Shown: one piece after another, positions 35,323 through 46,426 of the stretch
Numbering within the stretch: the stretch's first letter is position 1
Layout of the letters: the number at the start of each line of letters is the position of its first letter
Assembly (NCBI GenBank): GCA_037178625.1
Contig: CM074135.1
Location: 2,544,001 to 2,608,000, forward strand
Direction of reading: 5' to 3'
Origin: Skeletonema tropicum
Lineage: Eukaryota; Bacillariophyta; Thalassiosirophyceae; Thalassiosirales; Thalassiosiraceae
DNA: 64,000 nt
Notes under the pieces: generated by a model
Databases searched by the model: none
What the model saw: only the letters and a program-made list of their open reading frames with translations
Told to the model about the DNA's origin: nothing
Made by a program: the position numbers and the translations under genes

Positions 35323-36670
35323 TTACGTTCCACCCCACAATACCCACCACCACTTCCGGCGTCGTTTGATGCTGCGAGACTCGCCACTCTCAATTCCCAC
35401 TGCTCCCCGTTCTACATCATCCATTGCCGCCAGCTCAGCATCTAGCTGTTCCACTTTTGATGCATAATATGATCTCTGTTGCTGGATGCATTCTCTCCTG
35501 TTCACTGTGGAGATCACTCCCGCTATCGATGATTTCAATGCAGTGTACAGTTCGCCCTGTCCATGTTCTTTACTTACCAATGCAAGCACTTCAGGCAAGT
35601 GCAGAGGGTTGATCTCACTGTACAAGGAACTAGTGACTCCCTTGCCAATCTGCAAAATCTTTTCTTTTGCAGCTATTCAATTGTATCTGACGAATCTTTT
35701 CCTTGACGACACTATCCAGGAAGTTTGGGTTTGAGGAAACCCTATCATATATTCCAGTTGCGTTATCGATGAGCAACTGAATCCTTTCCAAAGCCATGTT
35801 TGAATTCGTACTCAAATCTATTACATCGAGTTTTCTCAAGGTGTGATTTGATTGCATTGTTGCATTGATGCTGGAGATATCATTCACCAGCTGAAGAAAT
35901 GACTTTATCCCTTCTACAGTGATCCCACGATTCCTCTCTATACAAAGATAACTCAGGCATGTGTTGGTTTTCAGAGCATTGACCAAGATTGCAACACCCT
36001 CATCATCGATCTCATTGTCATCCAGAATAAGACTTTCAATTGTCGATTCTCCCCCCCGTAGCAATTTAGCTATTTCACGACAACCGTCAGAGTTTATTTT
36101 GTTTTCATCTAAACGCAGGTGCATCAAGTGCTTAGGAATGAGATCGCTGTCAATCTCAATTGATCCAATGCGGCAGTGACTGCAATCCAGCTCTTCAATT
36201 GGGCTGTTGTGCAATGCATGAAACATCACGTTGAATCCTTCTGACTGTATATTGTTATTGTAGATATTCATAGATTTGAGATTGGTGGCGTTCTCTAAAA
36301 ATGGCACCATGCTTCGAACTGCTGCTGCGCTGAATTCATTACTGAGCAGACATATTTTTGTCATGGAAGTGCTTCTCGTCAACCCTCGGAAGAAAAAAGA
36401 CAACTTATGATCATCGAGGGCGCAGAAACGAAAGTCTACCTCGCGCAAATAACTGTTGTCGGCAATATCACGACCTAGCTCCTCCCAATTATCATCGGAC
36501 ATTGTTTCGATACATTGATACTCTCTGAAGGCAACTAATCTCGTCGTATCAGGAACATTGTCCTTTATCATTAACACTTTTGCAAGAAAGTTCGTTTCAT
36601 TATAACACTCCTCATCATCCGAAGCGCTTGGCTCGGAGGAATGCTCACTATCGCTGTCCATACTCTTCAC
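35323..36670 (-). CDS. LRR protein (RI type), island copy 5, one frame break
   Basis: The frame opens at 36670 with MKSMDSDSEHSSEPSASDDEE, probably starting at the second Met. It reads TRLVAFREYQC, WEELGRDIADNSYLREV, about eight RI-type repeats and LVNDISSINATMQSNHTLRKL, then KEKIRQIQLNSCKRKDFADWQ. One extra base near 35645-35655 shifts the frame; the sense continues as GVTSSLYSEINPLHLPEVLALVS, ALKSSIAGVISTVN, and the type-2 coiled-coil tail. Apart from this break it is complete. Its 5' side faces a duplicated TPR promoter. Confidence 0.8.
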
Positions 36671-36807
36671 CAGGGATTCTTTATGTGCCCTGTATGCTCT
36701 TCACTCTGTTTCACTCTTCGGGATTTGCTAGATTTGAGAGATGAAGGTGGGCCGGTGGCCGGCGGGAGGAGAGAGGAGAGGGTTGTGATTATTTGGATAT
36801 GCACTTA

Positions 36808-37070
36808 GCTTAGTACTTTCTTGCAGAGTTGCTTTGAATTGCTTGATACGTCGGAATTTGTCTCCAATTGACCATTCAAAGAATTTAAAGCCGAGAAAGA
36901 AACGAATGTTGCGAATGGCGAAGACTAAAAAGCCGATCGCCGATCGCCACAGATGTCAGATGTGCACACACAATGCTCGTTGTCGTTGTCGTTGTCGTTG
37001 TGCACTACCAACGATAGCGCCGCTCTGCCCTGCAGCTCAATCATAAGTAGTATGAATTCAAGCAGAGAAT
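36808..37070. promoter_or_regulatory. Duplicated TPR-gene promoter block upstream of LRR copy 5
   Basis: Long stretches match 37710-37984 and 24563-24836, including caaagaatttaaagccgaga, cgaatgttgcgaatggcgaa and gactaaaaagccgatcgccg, plus the motif tacgtcggaattt (36847-36859). It is separated from the real TPR promoter by the 0.56-kb inverted-repeat element. Confidence 0.75.
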
Positions 37071-37106
37071 AGGAGGGTTTGATTACCTCCAGCATTTAGT
37101 GGACTA

Positions 37107-37664
37107 CAGTCGAGTAGCACGAACAGTACCCCCCTAACTTTGCTGTACCCCCCCTCCAAATCTCAGCCTAGGGTAAAGTTTTGTACCCCCCTCACCGATA
37201 AAATTGTAGGGCTCTTATTAGGTAAACGCTTAGGTTAGGACCATTGAACACACATCTATCTTAATGAATACCTTACTCCTTCTTTCTTTTGTGTTGAGGA
37301 CAGGGAACGTCATGCTATGCTGAAGGCAACATTTCTTGCACATTTTGCTCGAGCAGATCTTGTTCCCTACAGCAGACTTGCATTAACGCAAGTCACTTTA
37401 CTGTTTTTCTTCACAATCTTGTAGTATGTTTGGAATTTATTGCACTGGTATGAATGGAACGGACTGTCACTCCAGTGCTTCATTTAATTCAGTAGTACAC
37501 AAGATGCAATTCATAGTAGTAGCATGTGCAAAGTTCTCCGACATAGTGTGGTGGTTGTGGATGTCGACATTGAGGTGGTGATTTTCGAGTTGTACCCCCC
37601 CCAAAACTCAGCCTAGCCAAAATTTCTGTACCCCCCCCTGGGTACTGTTCGTGCTACTCGACTG
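37107..37664. mobile_element. 558-bp MITE-like element with perfect 25-bp terminal inverted repeats
   Basis: The first 25 bases (cagtcgagtagcacgaacag then taccc) are the exact reverse complement of 37640-37664. Each end also carries a C-run and a subterminal direct repeat of the form aaaactcagcctag between gtacccccc tracts (about 37138-37190 and 37590-37640). There is no coding capacity, so it depends on a transposase elsewhere. It sits between the duplicated and the original TPR promoter. Confidence 0.8.
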
Positions 37665-37709
37665 AATTGATCTTTCTCTGGACTCTCCAATGGGCAAGAA
37701 GACTGGATA

Positions 37710-37984
37710 TCACTTAGCTTAGTACTTTCTTGCAGAGTTGCTTTGAATTGCTTTGTACGTAGGAAATTAGTATGCATAAGAATTTAAAGCGAGAAGGAAA
37801 CGAATGTTGCGAATGGCGAAGACTAAAAAGCCGATCGCCGATCTTTGATCTTCACAGATACCAGACACGCACACACATATATACATTGCTCGTTGTCGTT
37901 GTCGTTGTGCTCTACCACTACTTACCAACGTTAGCGCCTTTCTGCTTTGCACCTCACTCTTAATGAACTCAAGCAAAGAATAAT
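37710..37984 (+). promoter_or_regulatory. TPR-gene upstream region
   Basis: This directly precedes the TPR start codon and contains the family block: gttgctttgaattgctttgt, tacgtaggaaattagta (37756-37772), gaatgttgcgaatggcgaag and a (cgttgt)n stretch. Because the complete coding gene is attached, this is the likely ancestor of the copies upstream of LRR genes 2 and 5. Confidence 0.6.
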
Positions 37985-40900
37985 ATGAACAGGTCCAACG
38001 CGCCCCCTCCTATCCGGACGTCCGCTACACCGGCGAGCGGTGGTGGCTATAAAAATAATTATCCTCCCTCCAATGATTTCGGCCACAGAGATGCAAATAA
38101 TAATAGTGCGTATCAACAGTATTCTGGCTACGATGACACCACCAATAATATCAGTGGGTATGATGATCCCAATGCCGCTGAACAACACAACAACAACATG
38201 ATGATGATGCCGACGTCATCAGCAATGCGACAAGGTCGTTTCGCACCCGGACTCGATCCAACGAATAATATGAATAGTGTCAATAATGCTGCACAAGTAG
38301 AGCCACCGCAGCAACATCAACAACAACAATTCAATTCAGCCTCCTCTCAAGTAACCTTCCATTCCGGCGCTGCACCGCCACAACCAACCTCAGCCGACAC
38401 CCTCCAACAAAACATGGAGTCCTCCTCCAATTTCATGTTTGACGAAATGGAAGATTTTCAACATTACATGAACAACACTCCCCACAACAACAATAACAAC
38501 AACAATGACACCAATACTGCCAATACTACCAATCACGGAGGAATACCCACTGAAACACAATTAACCCTCCTCTGCCTCGATTATCTCCGTTCCTTGCGAC
38601 GATCGTATCATGCCAATCCACAAGATTTATACCATGGAGAGGGATTGGATGCCGATTATTTATCATTGGCGATTTGGAGTTTAAGTCGAGCGTTTGTCGC
38701 ACCTGGGAAATTAAAATTTGAAAAGGCCAAGGGTAGTTCCGTCTTGGAGGAGGATGACATGGATAATGGTGTCAACAAGAAGGGAAAAAAGAAGAAGAGT
38801 AGTAGTAAGAGTGGTGGGATGGTAAAGGAGATTTGTATTGTGGGTGGGGGTGGATTGGCGGGGGTGGAAGATGAATGTGTTGGGAATGATTCGGTTTATC
38901 GATTGGATGTTCGAACGAAGAGGCAGCAGCACAATGATGATGATGGGGATGATGATGACAACAACAACAACAATTCCAATGAAATTGACACTTCCTCCAC
39001 TGAAGTATTTGCATTGACAAAAGATATCAAGCTACCCTCAATGACAGATATTACCAAAGAAGTACTCCTATCTTACAATAACAACAATGATGATGATGAC
39101 GCCGCCACAAATAATGATGAAGATGAGAGTCCAATATACGAACAAAATGATATGCATCTATCCAACTCTCATCGTTTTTATTTATTCAATGGTATGGCTT
39201 CGGGAGATGATAGTCAGGGAATGATGGGAGGAGGAGGAGGAGGAGGAGCGGCTGGGGCTGCGACCAAGAAATCAGCTGGACCATCCATTATTGATGGAGG
39301 ACCACTCACACTCACTGATCTTGCATCAGTAGCATTATCCACCTTAAATGCCAAAAGTCGCATCGAAGCCGAACGTGAGGTAGTCTCCGATCCTCTCTTT
39401 GAAAGTTTCATCAAGGCAGCAAGTGAAAAGGGATTCTTTACGGAAACTAAGTTGGAAGGGAAGGATACATTGTCTCCCGAGGCGGAAGAACATCGTCAAC
39501 GATTGTTGTATGAGAATAAGTATCGGAAGGTTGTGGCGAAATTCCGATCCAAGTTGGCAGTGAGGGAAGAACAGCAAATGTTACATCATGGTGGTGGTGG
39601 TTTTGGTAGTGGTGCGTATGTTGGGAGTGGGGGGTGGAGTCCACGATCAGGTCAGAGGGCAATGAATAATGTTCATAGTGTATCGGATAGGTTGGAGATG
39701 AGGAGGGATAGAATTATTAACGAGGTGAAAGAGTACCGTTTGGAGGAAGAGGAGGGTGAGGAGGATCCGTTTGTCCCTCATTTGGTCTGTGAAGAACAGC
39801 AGCAACAACAATTTCAGAAAGTACAACGGGAACAACTTCTTGATATTGTTGCTGATTATGCGCGTGAGAAACAAATTGTTCGTGATTTAGTCTCTCCTCG
39901 AGCACGATCAGAACCATTTAAAGGGTTTAAGGAGTTTCAGTCCAACAACGCAAAGGTGGCGGAACGGATGACAGAGGAGGAGGAGGAGGATGGATTCATT
40001 CCAATGAATCCTTCGTCTCAAGTTGATGAAGCTCCTCCCACCCCAGTTGATGAAGCTCCTCCCACTCCTGTGGCATATCAAATGAATCCGTCGTTTCCAG
40101 TTGATGAAGCTCCTCCCACTCCTATGGCATCTTCTTTTGCCACACCAAGAACGACAACAATGGATCCTCCCTCTTCCTCCTCTCCCGAAGTACCGCCCAA
40201 TTACCAAGAAGCAGAGAGTATGAATGCACAGGGTAATGAGTTGATGCAGAAGAAGCAATTCAATCAGGCACTCGAAATGTACACAACAGCTTTGAAAATA
40301 TCCCCCGCTGGACCGAATTCACACGCGTACTATTCCAATCGGTCCGCTGCCCATCTATCACTTGGAGATGCGGAAAGTAGTATTCGAGATAGTCAAATGG
40401 CACTAACTATTCGACCGGATTATGCCAAGGCTCATTCGAGACTTGGACTTGCGCACTATGCTTCGGGACGGTATCAGGAGGCTGTGGACAGTTATGAGGC
40501 TGCACTGGATCTAGAACCAGATAACGTATGGGTGATGAAGAAGTATGAGAAGGTGAAGAAAGTATTGGCAAAGGTTCAAAATGAAAAAGACAAGGAGGCA
40601 GTAACTAGAGATGAAGAGGGTGGTGGTTCGGTTAGTCCCTATGCCGGAACGATGATTGATGAAGCAGCCAAGAGGAAGGGAGCTGAAATTGTTCGTCAAG
40701 CCGATGAGTACAAAGACGCCGGTAATGCGTTTATGAAGGACAAGAATTTTGAAGATGCGTTGGATCAATACAACATTGCAATTGGTATTTCACCTGATGG
40801 ACCCAATTCCCACATCTACTACTCCAATCGTGCAGCTGCGTATTGCTACCTTGGACAGTATTTCGAGGCAGCCGATGATTGTCTTTCGAGTATTGCGTTG

Positions 40901-41413
40901 AATGAAACTTATGAGAAGGCGTACTCGAGGTACGGGTTGAGTCTCTTCTTTTTGGGTGACTATGAAGGCTCAATTGACGCGTATGGGAAGTCTTTGGAGC
41001 TGGCACCGGACAACAAGGCAAGCTTGAGTTATTTGGCCAAGGCAAAGGCTCGATTGGCAGCGCAACAGGAAAATGAAATGCAGGAGTACATGGCCAAGAA
41101 ATTGAATCTGAGCTGCGATAGTGAGGAGAAACCGGTTGCAGGGAGGGAGGAAGAAATCCAGCAAGATCTGGGCTTTAGGGAGGAGATATCGGTTGCAAGA
41201 AGGGAGGAAGAAATCTATCAAAATGTGCACGCTGAGGAGGGTTTCTTCTCGAAGAATGGATTGAGTCAAAGTAGAGATGATGATGGAGAAGGGATTGAAG
41301 CAAGTTACAGTGGGATGAAGGGACCAGGTCAATTCGAAAAAGGATATGATCCTCCAGGTGAAATCATGAAGACGTATAGCCCTTTTGATGAGGAAGAAGG
41401 CGATGAAATTTGA
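37985..41413 (+). CDS. Large TPR-domain protein with Asn/Gln-rich N-terminus
   Basis: 1142 residues in one frame. The first ~190 residues are Asn/Gln/Ser-rich and low in complexity. A small conserved-looking block LTLLCLDYLRSLRRSYHANP is near residue 195, and another (LTDLASVALSTLNAKSRIEAER) near 440. Three VDEAPPTP repeats lie near 680-720. Two SGT/STI1-like three-motif TPR domains follow: about residues 738-850 (GNELMQKKQFNQALEMYTTALKISP...YYSNRSAAH) and 905-1015 (GNAFMKDKNFEDALDQYNIAI...YYSNRAAAY). Such TPRs bind chaperone C-termini or act as scaffolds. The tail is acidic. No signal peptide. Its upstream region has been copied next to LRR genes in the island. Confidence 0.85.
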   Translation: MNRSNAPPPIRTSATPASGGGYKNNYPPSNDFGHRDANNNSAYQQYSGYDDTTNNISGYDDPNAAEQHNNNMMMMPTSSAMRQGRFAPGLDPTNNMNSVNNAAQVEPPQQHQQQQFNSASSQVTFHSGAAPPQPTSADTLQQNMESSSNFMFDEMEDFQHYMNNTPHNNNNNNNDTNTANTTNHGGIPTETQLTLLCLDYLRSLRRSYHANPQDLYHGEGLDADYLSLAIWSLSRAFVAPGKLKFEKAKGSSVLEEDDMDNGVNKKGKKKKSSSKSGGMVKEICIVGGGGLAGVEDECVGNDSVYRLDVRTKRQQHNDDDGDDDDNNNNNSNEIDTSSTEVFALTKDIKLPSMTDITKEVLLSYNNNNDDDDAATNNDEDESPIYEQNDMHLSNSHRFYLFNGMASGDDSQGMMGGGGGGGAAGAATKKSAGPSIIDGGPLTLTDLASVALSTLNAKSRIEAEREVVSDPLFESFIKAASEKGFFTETKLEGKDTLSPEAEEHRQRLLYENKYRKVVAKFRSKLAVREEQQMLHHGGGGFGSGAYVGSGGWSPRSGQRAMNNVHSVSDRLEMRRDRIINEVKEYRLEEEEGEEDPFVPHLVCEEQQQQQFQKVQREQLLDIVADYAREKQIVRDLVSPRARSEPFKGFKEFQSNNAKVAERMTEEEEEDGFIPMNPSSQVDEAPPTPVDEAPPTPVAYQMNPSFPVDEAPPTPMASSFATPRTTTMDPPSSSSPEVPPNYQEAESMNAQGNELMQKKQFNQALEMYTTALKISPAGPNSHAYYSNRSAAHLSLGDAESSIRDSQMALTIRPDYAKAHSRLGLAHYASGRYQEAVDSYEAALDLEPDNVWVMKKYEKVKKVLAKVQNEKDKEAVTRDEEGGGSVSPYAGTMIDEAAKRKGAEIVRQADEYKDAGNAFMKDKNFEDALDQYNIAIGISPDGPNSHIYYSNRAAAYCYLGQYFEAADDCLSSIALNETYEKAYSRYGLSLFFLGDYEGSIDAYGKSLELAPDNKASLSYLAKAKARLAAQQENEMQEYMAKKLNLSCDSEEKPVAGREEEIQQDLGFREEISVARREEEIYQNVHAEEGFFSKNGLSQSRDDDGEGIEASYSGMKGPGQFEKGYDPPGEIMKTYSPFDEEEGDEI

Positions 41414-41793
41414 GAAAGCCCTTCATTTGGGAGCAGGATTTCCATGAACTTTGCACTGGACTGTAGGAATAAATGTTATGTGTCTTAAAATACATTATAG
41501 GTTGCGTTTATTGAGAATAGCTTTCCCTTGATGAGCAGTATGTTCTTCGTTTGGAACAATCATGTCGCATATCCCGGAGAGATCCGGCAAACATTGCTTT
41601 AGTGATTCGAGACCCGCCGCAAAGTAGATGGAGCAAGGCAAATGACTGAAGGGACGAGTGGATTGCCCATGTAAGCGATGCATCCCGAAACTGACGTAAA
41701 GATGGTTGTATTGTACTGTATTATTCATCTAAAATCCATCAATTCCTATTCTAAATTAACATTGTTAATGAACATGACGTCAATCATTACAAG
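41414..41793. other. Short convergent intergenic region
   Basis: The 3' ends of the TPR and F-box/SPRY genes face each other here. I see no gene or repeat. Confidence 0.5.
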
Positions 41794-44700
41794 CTACAAA
41801 TATAATTTCTCTCTACCAAACTCCTTCAAATCAAACTTGAAAGGCGATTTCCCAAAGTTAACATGCACAGGGCATTCCGTATCAACACCCACAGTAGGGT
41901 ACAGCCCCCGGTCCACCATCTCCTTATCAACATTATCAAACGCCCAACCTAAGAATTCACCATTCTTGACAAAGAATATCTTCCGAGTAGAATAATCCAA
42001 ACCACATCCGACTGTGTCCCCAGGTCCAAAACTTGGTCCATAACGTCGCAGCATGTCGCCATGACCGTGGAAGATACCACCATCGTCGCCGTGATACCCA
42101 AAGCTGTGTTCGTCCCAGCCTGGCATTCTCGATCGAGGATTGAAGGATAAAGTGGACAGTCCAATAGCTACACACTCATGTCTCTGCTGACGATGATGAG
42201 GTCTCCGAATGTTGTTGGCAGCATTGTCATTAAAATCATGATGATGCAAGCGCTGCTGCTGCTGAGGCGGCGGCTGCTGACCAACGTTGTTGTTAAGAGC
42301 AACTGCAGCCTGCTGTCCCGCTAATAATCTGTTCTGTGCATGTTGTAGAAACAACAATCGATGCCCACCAAGTGGAACATTCCTACGACGTAGTGGGCGA
42401 GGAAGATTGTATCCACGATGAGGAAGTCTAGCATGATGATGATGTGGTGGCTGCTGCTGCTGCTGCTGCTGTTGAGGCACGTGCCTTTCATTACTTTCAT
42501 TGGTACGACTTGCTTCATCTCGCTGATCCATGATGGTTACTTCGAAATAGGCAACCAATCCTGGAGTAACATCTACCGTAACACCGCCTTCGCCTGGAGA
42601 TGACGACGACAGGACAGTCGGAATGACAAATGGGCGAAGATTATTGTTGACTGACTTGTTATTGTACCCAAGTTTCTGCCTGCATTGCTCCAATAGGCCA
42701 TTGCCATTATGACGAATCATCATACCATAGTCATTGACACCAATTTCATCATCATCATCATCATTGTTGTGATTCTGTTCCACGATATCATCCAAATCAT
42801 CAGCATCATTATCATTATCCACCAATGATGAGGCGTTGCTATCGTTGACACAATCACAATGATGGGATAGGCTCGAGAGGAAGCGAAACAGTGGAGAGCG
42901 TTGACTTGACGAATGAGAAGAAGTAAAGGGAAGGTGTTGTAACGGTCCACGTCGTGAGTGTAGAGGGAGATTCAAGTTTGAGTTTGAGTTTGGCACTGTC
43001 GTCAGTAAGAAGTGACGATTATTGTATCGACGAGGAGTCGGTGGTGGTGGAGACAAATCTCGCACCATGGAGTGAGTCGGCTGTGCGTGTGCCCGCCCAT
43101 TCTTTCGTTTGTTACCCCTCGATGATCGAAGTGGGGTATGATTCTTCATCCATGTGGATAAACTACTCTTGAAACTTGCACTACCGTGGCTACTACTACT
43201 GCTACTACTGCCGCTGCTGTTGTTGCTGCTGGCAATCGAACGACAATTCGGAGGGAATGGCTTATCCGATCGAATCGATCGGTCACCAGTACCCACTGTA
43301 CCAGTGAATTGAATGACTGATACAACAACATCATCATCCCTTTCTTCGTCCATCATCATCATTGGACTTGCGACTGTAGCAGTAGTTGCACGAGGAACAG
43401 TCATGTCAAAGGAACGAAATGGTACACTACCCCCACCACTTCCAAACGAGGCACGTAAATCGTCCCCATGTAAATTAATCATTTGTGGATATCGTGGTGC
43501 CAATAGTCCTATGAGCAGTGGTAAATTCACCGTGTTGCGACAATTGTTAATATTGTTGCTACTGTTGGTGGTGACATTATCGTATACTCCAACAAACCCA
43601 GTCCTAGCAGCTGCCAAGGGTAATTCAAACTCATCGACAAAGTTGATATTCGACGAGTGCATCTTCATCCCACTCCCACCTCCACTACTACTACTGCTGT
43701 TGTTACTAGCATCCTCCTCTTGCAAACCAAACACCACAGGAAAACGACATCGTAACCTCTCCATCCACAACGTTTCCATGGCACAAGTACTTCTCATTAG
43801 TACCATTCGAATCGAGTGACATGTCGATCCCAAGGATCGAATGTCATTGTGGGGTAGATGGGTGGCAATGTTGATGAGAGTTTCTTCTGGTAGTAGTGTT
43901 ATTGGTGGTGGTGCACATGATGTGAATGTGTTTGCAAATGTTGTGGTGGTGGAGGGATGGTGTTGATAATATGGCTGCTTTATCATTGGAATACTATTAG
44001 CAGAGGCAGCAGCACCACCACCACCAACACGTACCGGTGAAGAAGCACATTTTGTTGACAACGGAGAATACCACATCATATTATTCGTATGAGCACTCTG
44101 CTGTAATTCTGCATAGGATGAATTGGGAGTGAGATAATAATACGAATGTTGTTGTTGTTGTTGTTGTGAGAGTCGTTTTCGTTTGGTACAGCAGCTTGCC
44201 GTATTGTTGTTGGAGGTGGAGGAGGAAGTGGAGGTTGTCAATTGACGATCAATGTATGCTACGGCTGCGGCTGCGGCAGCCTCCATCCCCCCCTCATCTT
44301 CATTGGATGATAGGGATGTCTTTTGGAATGACATTTCCAAATTGGTGAGTGAGGGATTGCTTCTCTCTGCGTAACGAATTAAGGGTAGTATTCGCAGTAG
44401 TGCTAGCAGTAGTGGTGGTAGTGTCCTCATCTTGGTAGAGGCAGCAGGAGGCATAATCGGATAGGGTATCATCGGATATGGACGAAGACATCATGAGCTT
44501 CTTATCGTTGGCAGTGGAGGATGATGATGTGCGTCTCGTTGTTACGACGTGACTTTTCTTCTCATCGTTACCAGTAATTAATGCGGCTGGTAGTACAGAC
44601 ATTCGTTCCCCCTCCTCTCCAAATAATGTAACCTCTGCATAACTGTCGTGGTTGCCATCATCATCATCATCGCCATCCTGCCCAAACAAGAAATACGAAC

Positions 44701-44803
44701 TACTATTCGTGTCATTCTCCGTAGTATCCAAGGCGGAGATTTGAGACGCACGATCGGCATCGCTGACGAGGCGTGGTCGGCTGGATACTCTTCTCATTGA
44801 CAT
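41794..44803 (-). CDS. F-box and SPRY-domain protein, one frame break
   Basis: About 1,000 residues. The N-terminus MSMRRVSSRPRLVSDADRAS starts at 44803; one indel near 44340-44370 moves the sense to the long frame (NLEMSFQKTSLSSNEDEGG). An F-box sits at about 43720-43900 (LPEETLINIATHLPHNDIRSLGSTCHSIR). The C-terminus (42600-41800) is a SPRY fold: GLVAYFEVTIMDQRDE, then a ~120-residue Gln/His/Arg-rich insertion, then ECVAIGLSTLSFNPRSRMPG, HSFGYHGDDGGIFHG, FGPGDTVGCGLDYSTRKIFF and LYPTVGVDTECPVHVNFG. F-box proteins recruit substrates to SCF ubiquitin ligases and SPRY would be the substrate reader, so a ubiquitin-ligase receptor is likely. Poly-Ser, poly-Asp and poly-Gln runs are frequent. Confidence 0.82.
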
Positions 44804-45317
44804 GGTGCTGTGCTGCTGGAGATGTTGTGCTATGGTAATACTACTTTGGATGCTTCACACACGGGAACTAACTTAACAAGAAGACAAAGATGTGCATGCA
44901 GGATGTAAGTACTTAGGCATCAATGATGCTTCGAAATAAGTGCAGGATGGTTCCGATCCTGCCGATCCAAAAGCAAAGTTCACACAAAATTCTTGCTGTT
45001 GCGCAGCTGCCGCACGTTGAAGATGCCAAGAAACAGATGACATATAATGCCGTATTGGTAGGAGTATCAACAATAGGAATCAGTATGTATTATTTGGTTC
45101 AATGTGGCATTGGCGGTGGCGTGCGTGCTAAAAGTAGTGTGATCGTTGGCGCAAAAAAAATCATCACAATAAAGATCCAAAAAGTCCGTCACAAAGATCA
45201 CAAAGAAACATCTGCGTCCATCGCATCGGAATTTGAGCATTTAAGCATTGCCACCGCTACAGCTAACTACGAACACCACTACATAATTCAATTACCTACC
45301 ACCACCAACCATCAAAG
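44804..45317. other. Divergent promoter region
   Basis: It separates the F-box/SPRY gene (leftward) from lumazine synthase (rightward). A plus-strand frame from 44923 is open but has no domain and ends in AT-rich sequence just before the lumazine synthase ATG, so I treat it as upstream sequence. Confidence 0.5.
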
Positions 45318-46163
45318 ATGATGTTCCGTACAATCCTATCTACCGCTTTACTACTAAGCAGCACCACCGCCTTTACTACTCAAAATCATAATGCTGCACT
45401 CCTCCGATCATCCTCATCCTCCACGTCATCATCAACGATCACGGCACTCCGAGCAGCCGAATCGGAAGTAAATTTTGGTGAACTTGATGGAAGTGAATTA
45501 CGTATTGGTGTTTTGAGGACTAGGTGGAATGATGAGCATGTGTCTAATTTGGTGGAGGGGATTAAGGTAGGTCTATTGTGTCTATAATATATGTATATTA
45601 TGATGAATAATTTGAAATGCATGCGTCTAATAAACCTATTTCTGATGAACCTATAATACAATAAAAACAACAAATAACAATCTAACAAACAGGCAGGAGT
45701 AGCCGAATGCAACGTCCCCGAAGAAAACATCTTCATCAAAGAAGTCCCAGGAGCCTACGAACTCCCCTACGCCGCCAAACTCCTCGCCATGTCGGGAACA
45801 GTCGATGCAATAATCTGTGCAGGCGTACTCATCAAGGGTGAAACACTCCACTTTGAATATATTAGTGATGCAGTTACCAAGGGCATCATGGATGTGAATT
45901 TAGGTACCATGACTCCAGTTGTGTATGGAGTATTGAATTGTTTGAATGAGGAACAGGTGGTGAAACGTTCGAGTAATGGGAATGGGGGACATAATCATGG
46001 TGAGGATTGGGGCAAGACAGCCGTGGAGATGGCAATTATGAGGGCCGAGGCCTTGAAGGGGAAGGGGCAGAAGACTGGAAAGCCGGGACAGAGTGAGTTG
46101 GCGGCACTTGGGTTTGGTGGGGGTTCGGCTGGTGTGAATAAGGAGAAGCCGGGATTCTTTTAA
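45318..46163 (+). CDS. ribH: 6,7-dimethyl-8-ribityllumazine synthase, plastid-targeted, one intron
   Basis: It catalyses the penultimate step of riboflavin synthesis, condensing 5-amino-6-ribitylaminouracil with 3,4-dihydroxy-2-butanone 4-phosphate. Exon 1 is 45318-45566 and exon 2 45693-46163; the 126-base intron has GT at 45567 and AG at 45691-45692 and keeps frame (GIK then AGVAECN). Family motifs: ELRIGVLRTRWNDEHVSNLVEG, VPGAYELPYAAKLLA, GVLIKGETLHFEYI (catalytic His) and TPVVYGVLNCLNEEQ. The N-terminus MMFRTILSTALLLSSTTAFTT is a signal peptide followed by an AF-type junction, the usual diatom plastid address. The C-terminus carries a Gly-rich extension absent from bacterial forms. Confidence 0.93.
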
Positions 46164-46426
46164 GTGATATAATATGTTGTTGATGTTGATGGATGATAGA
46201 GAAGTTGAATATGGTGGAAGAAAAGGAAGAAAGGTGGAACATGAGATATTATTATCGACACAGATTAATTAGTTGTGTTGGGAAAGACGATTGTACCAAC
46301 AACATATTATCAGTTGCCAATCACAAAAGTTCAAAATATATAATTGAGCAAATAATAAAAATCATATCAGATAGTATCAACACATCATGAAGTCTTAAAG
46401 ATGTTAAGTATGTGACTACATCATTA

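Noticed and set aside
24563..37984. CRISPR-like repeat array
   Set aside because: The repeats are few, long, unequally spaced and gene-associated; they are promoter duplications in a eukaryote.
43313..43819. 168-codon plus-strand frame opposite the F-box/SPRY gene
   Set aside because: Antisense shadow with Ser/Leu runs from repetitive codons.
44923..45321. 132-codon frame upstream of lumazine synthase
   Set aside because: No domain, runs into the next start codon, and composition is like the spacer.
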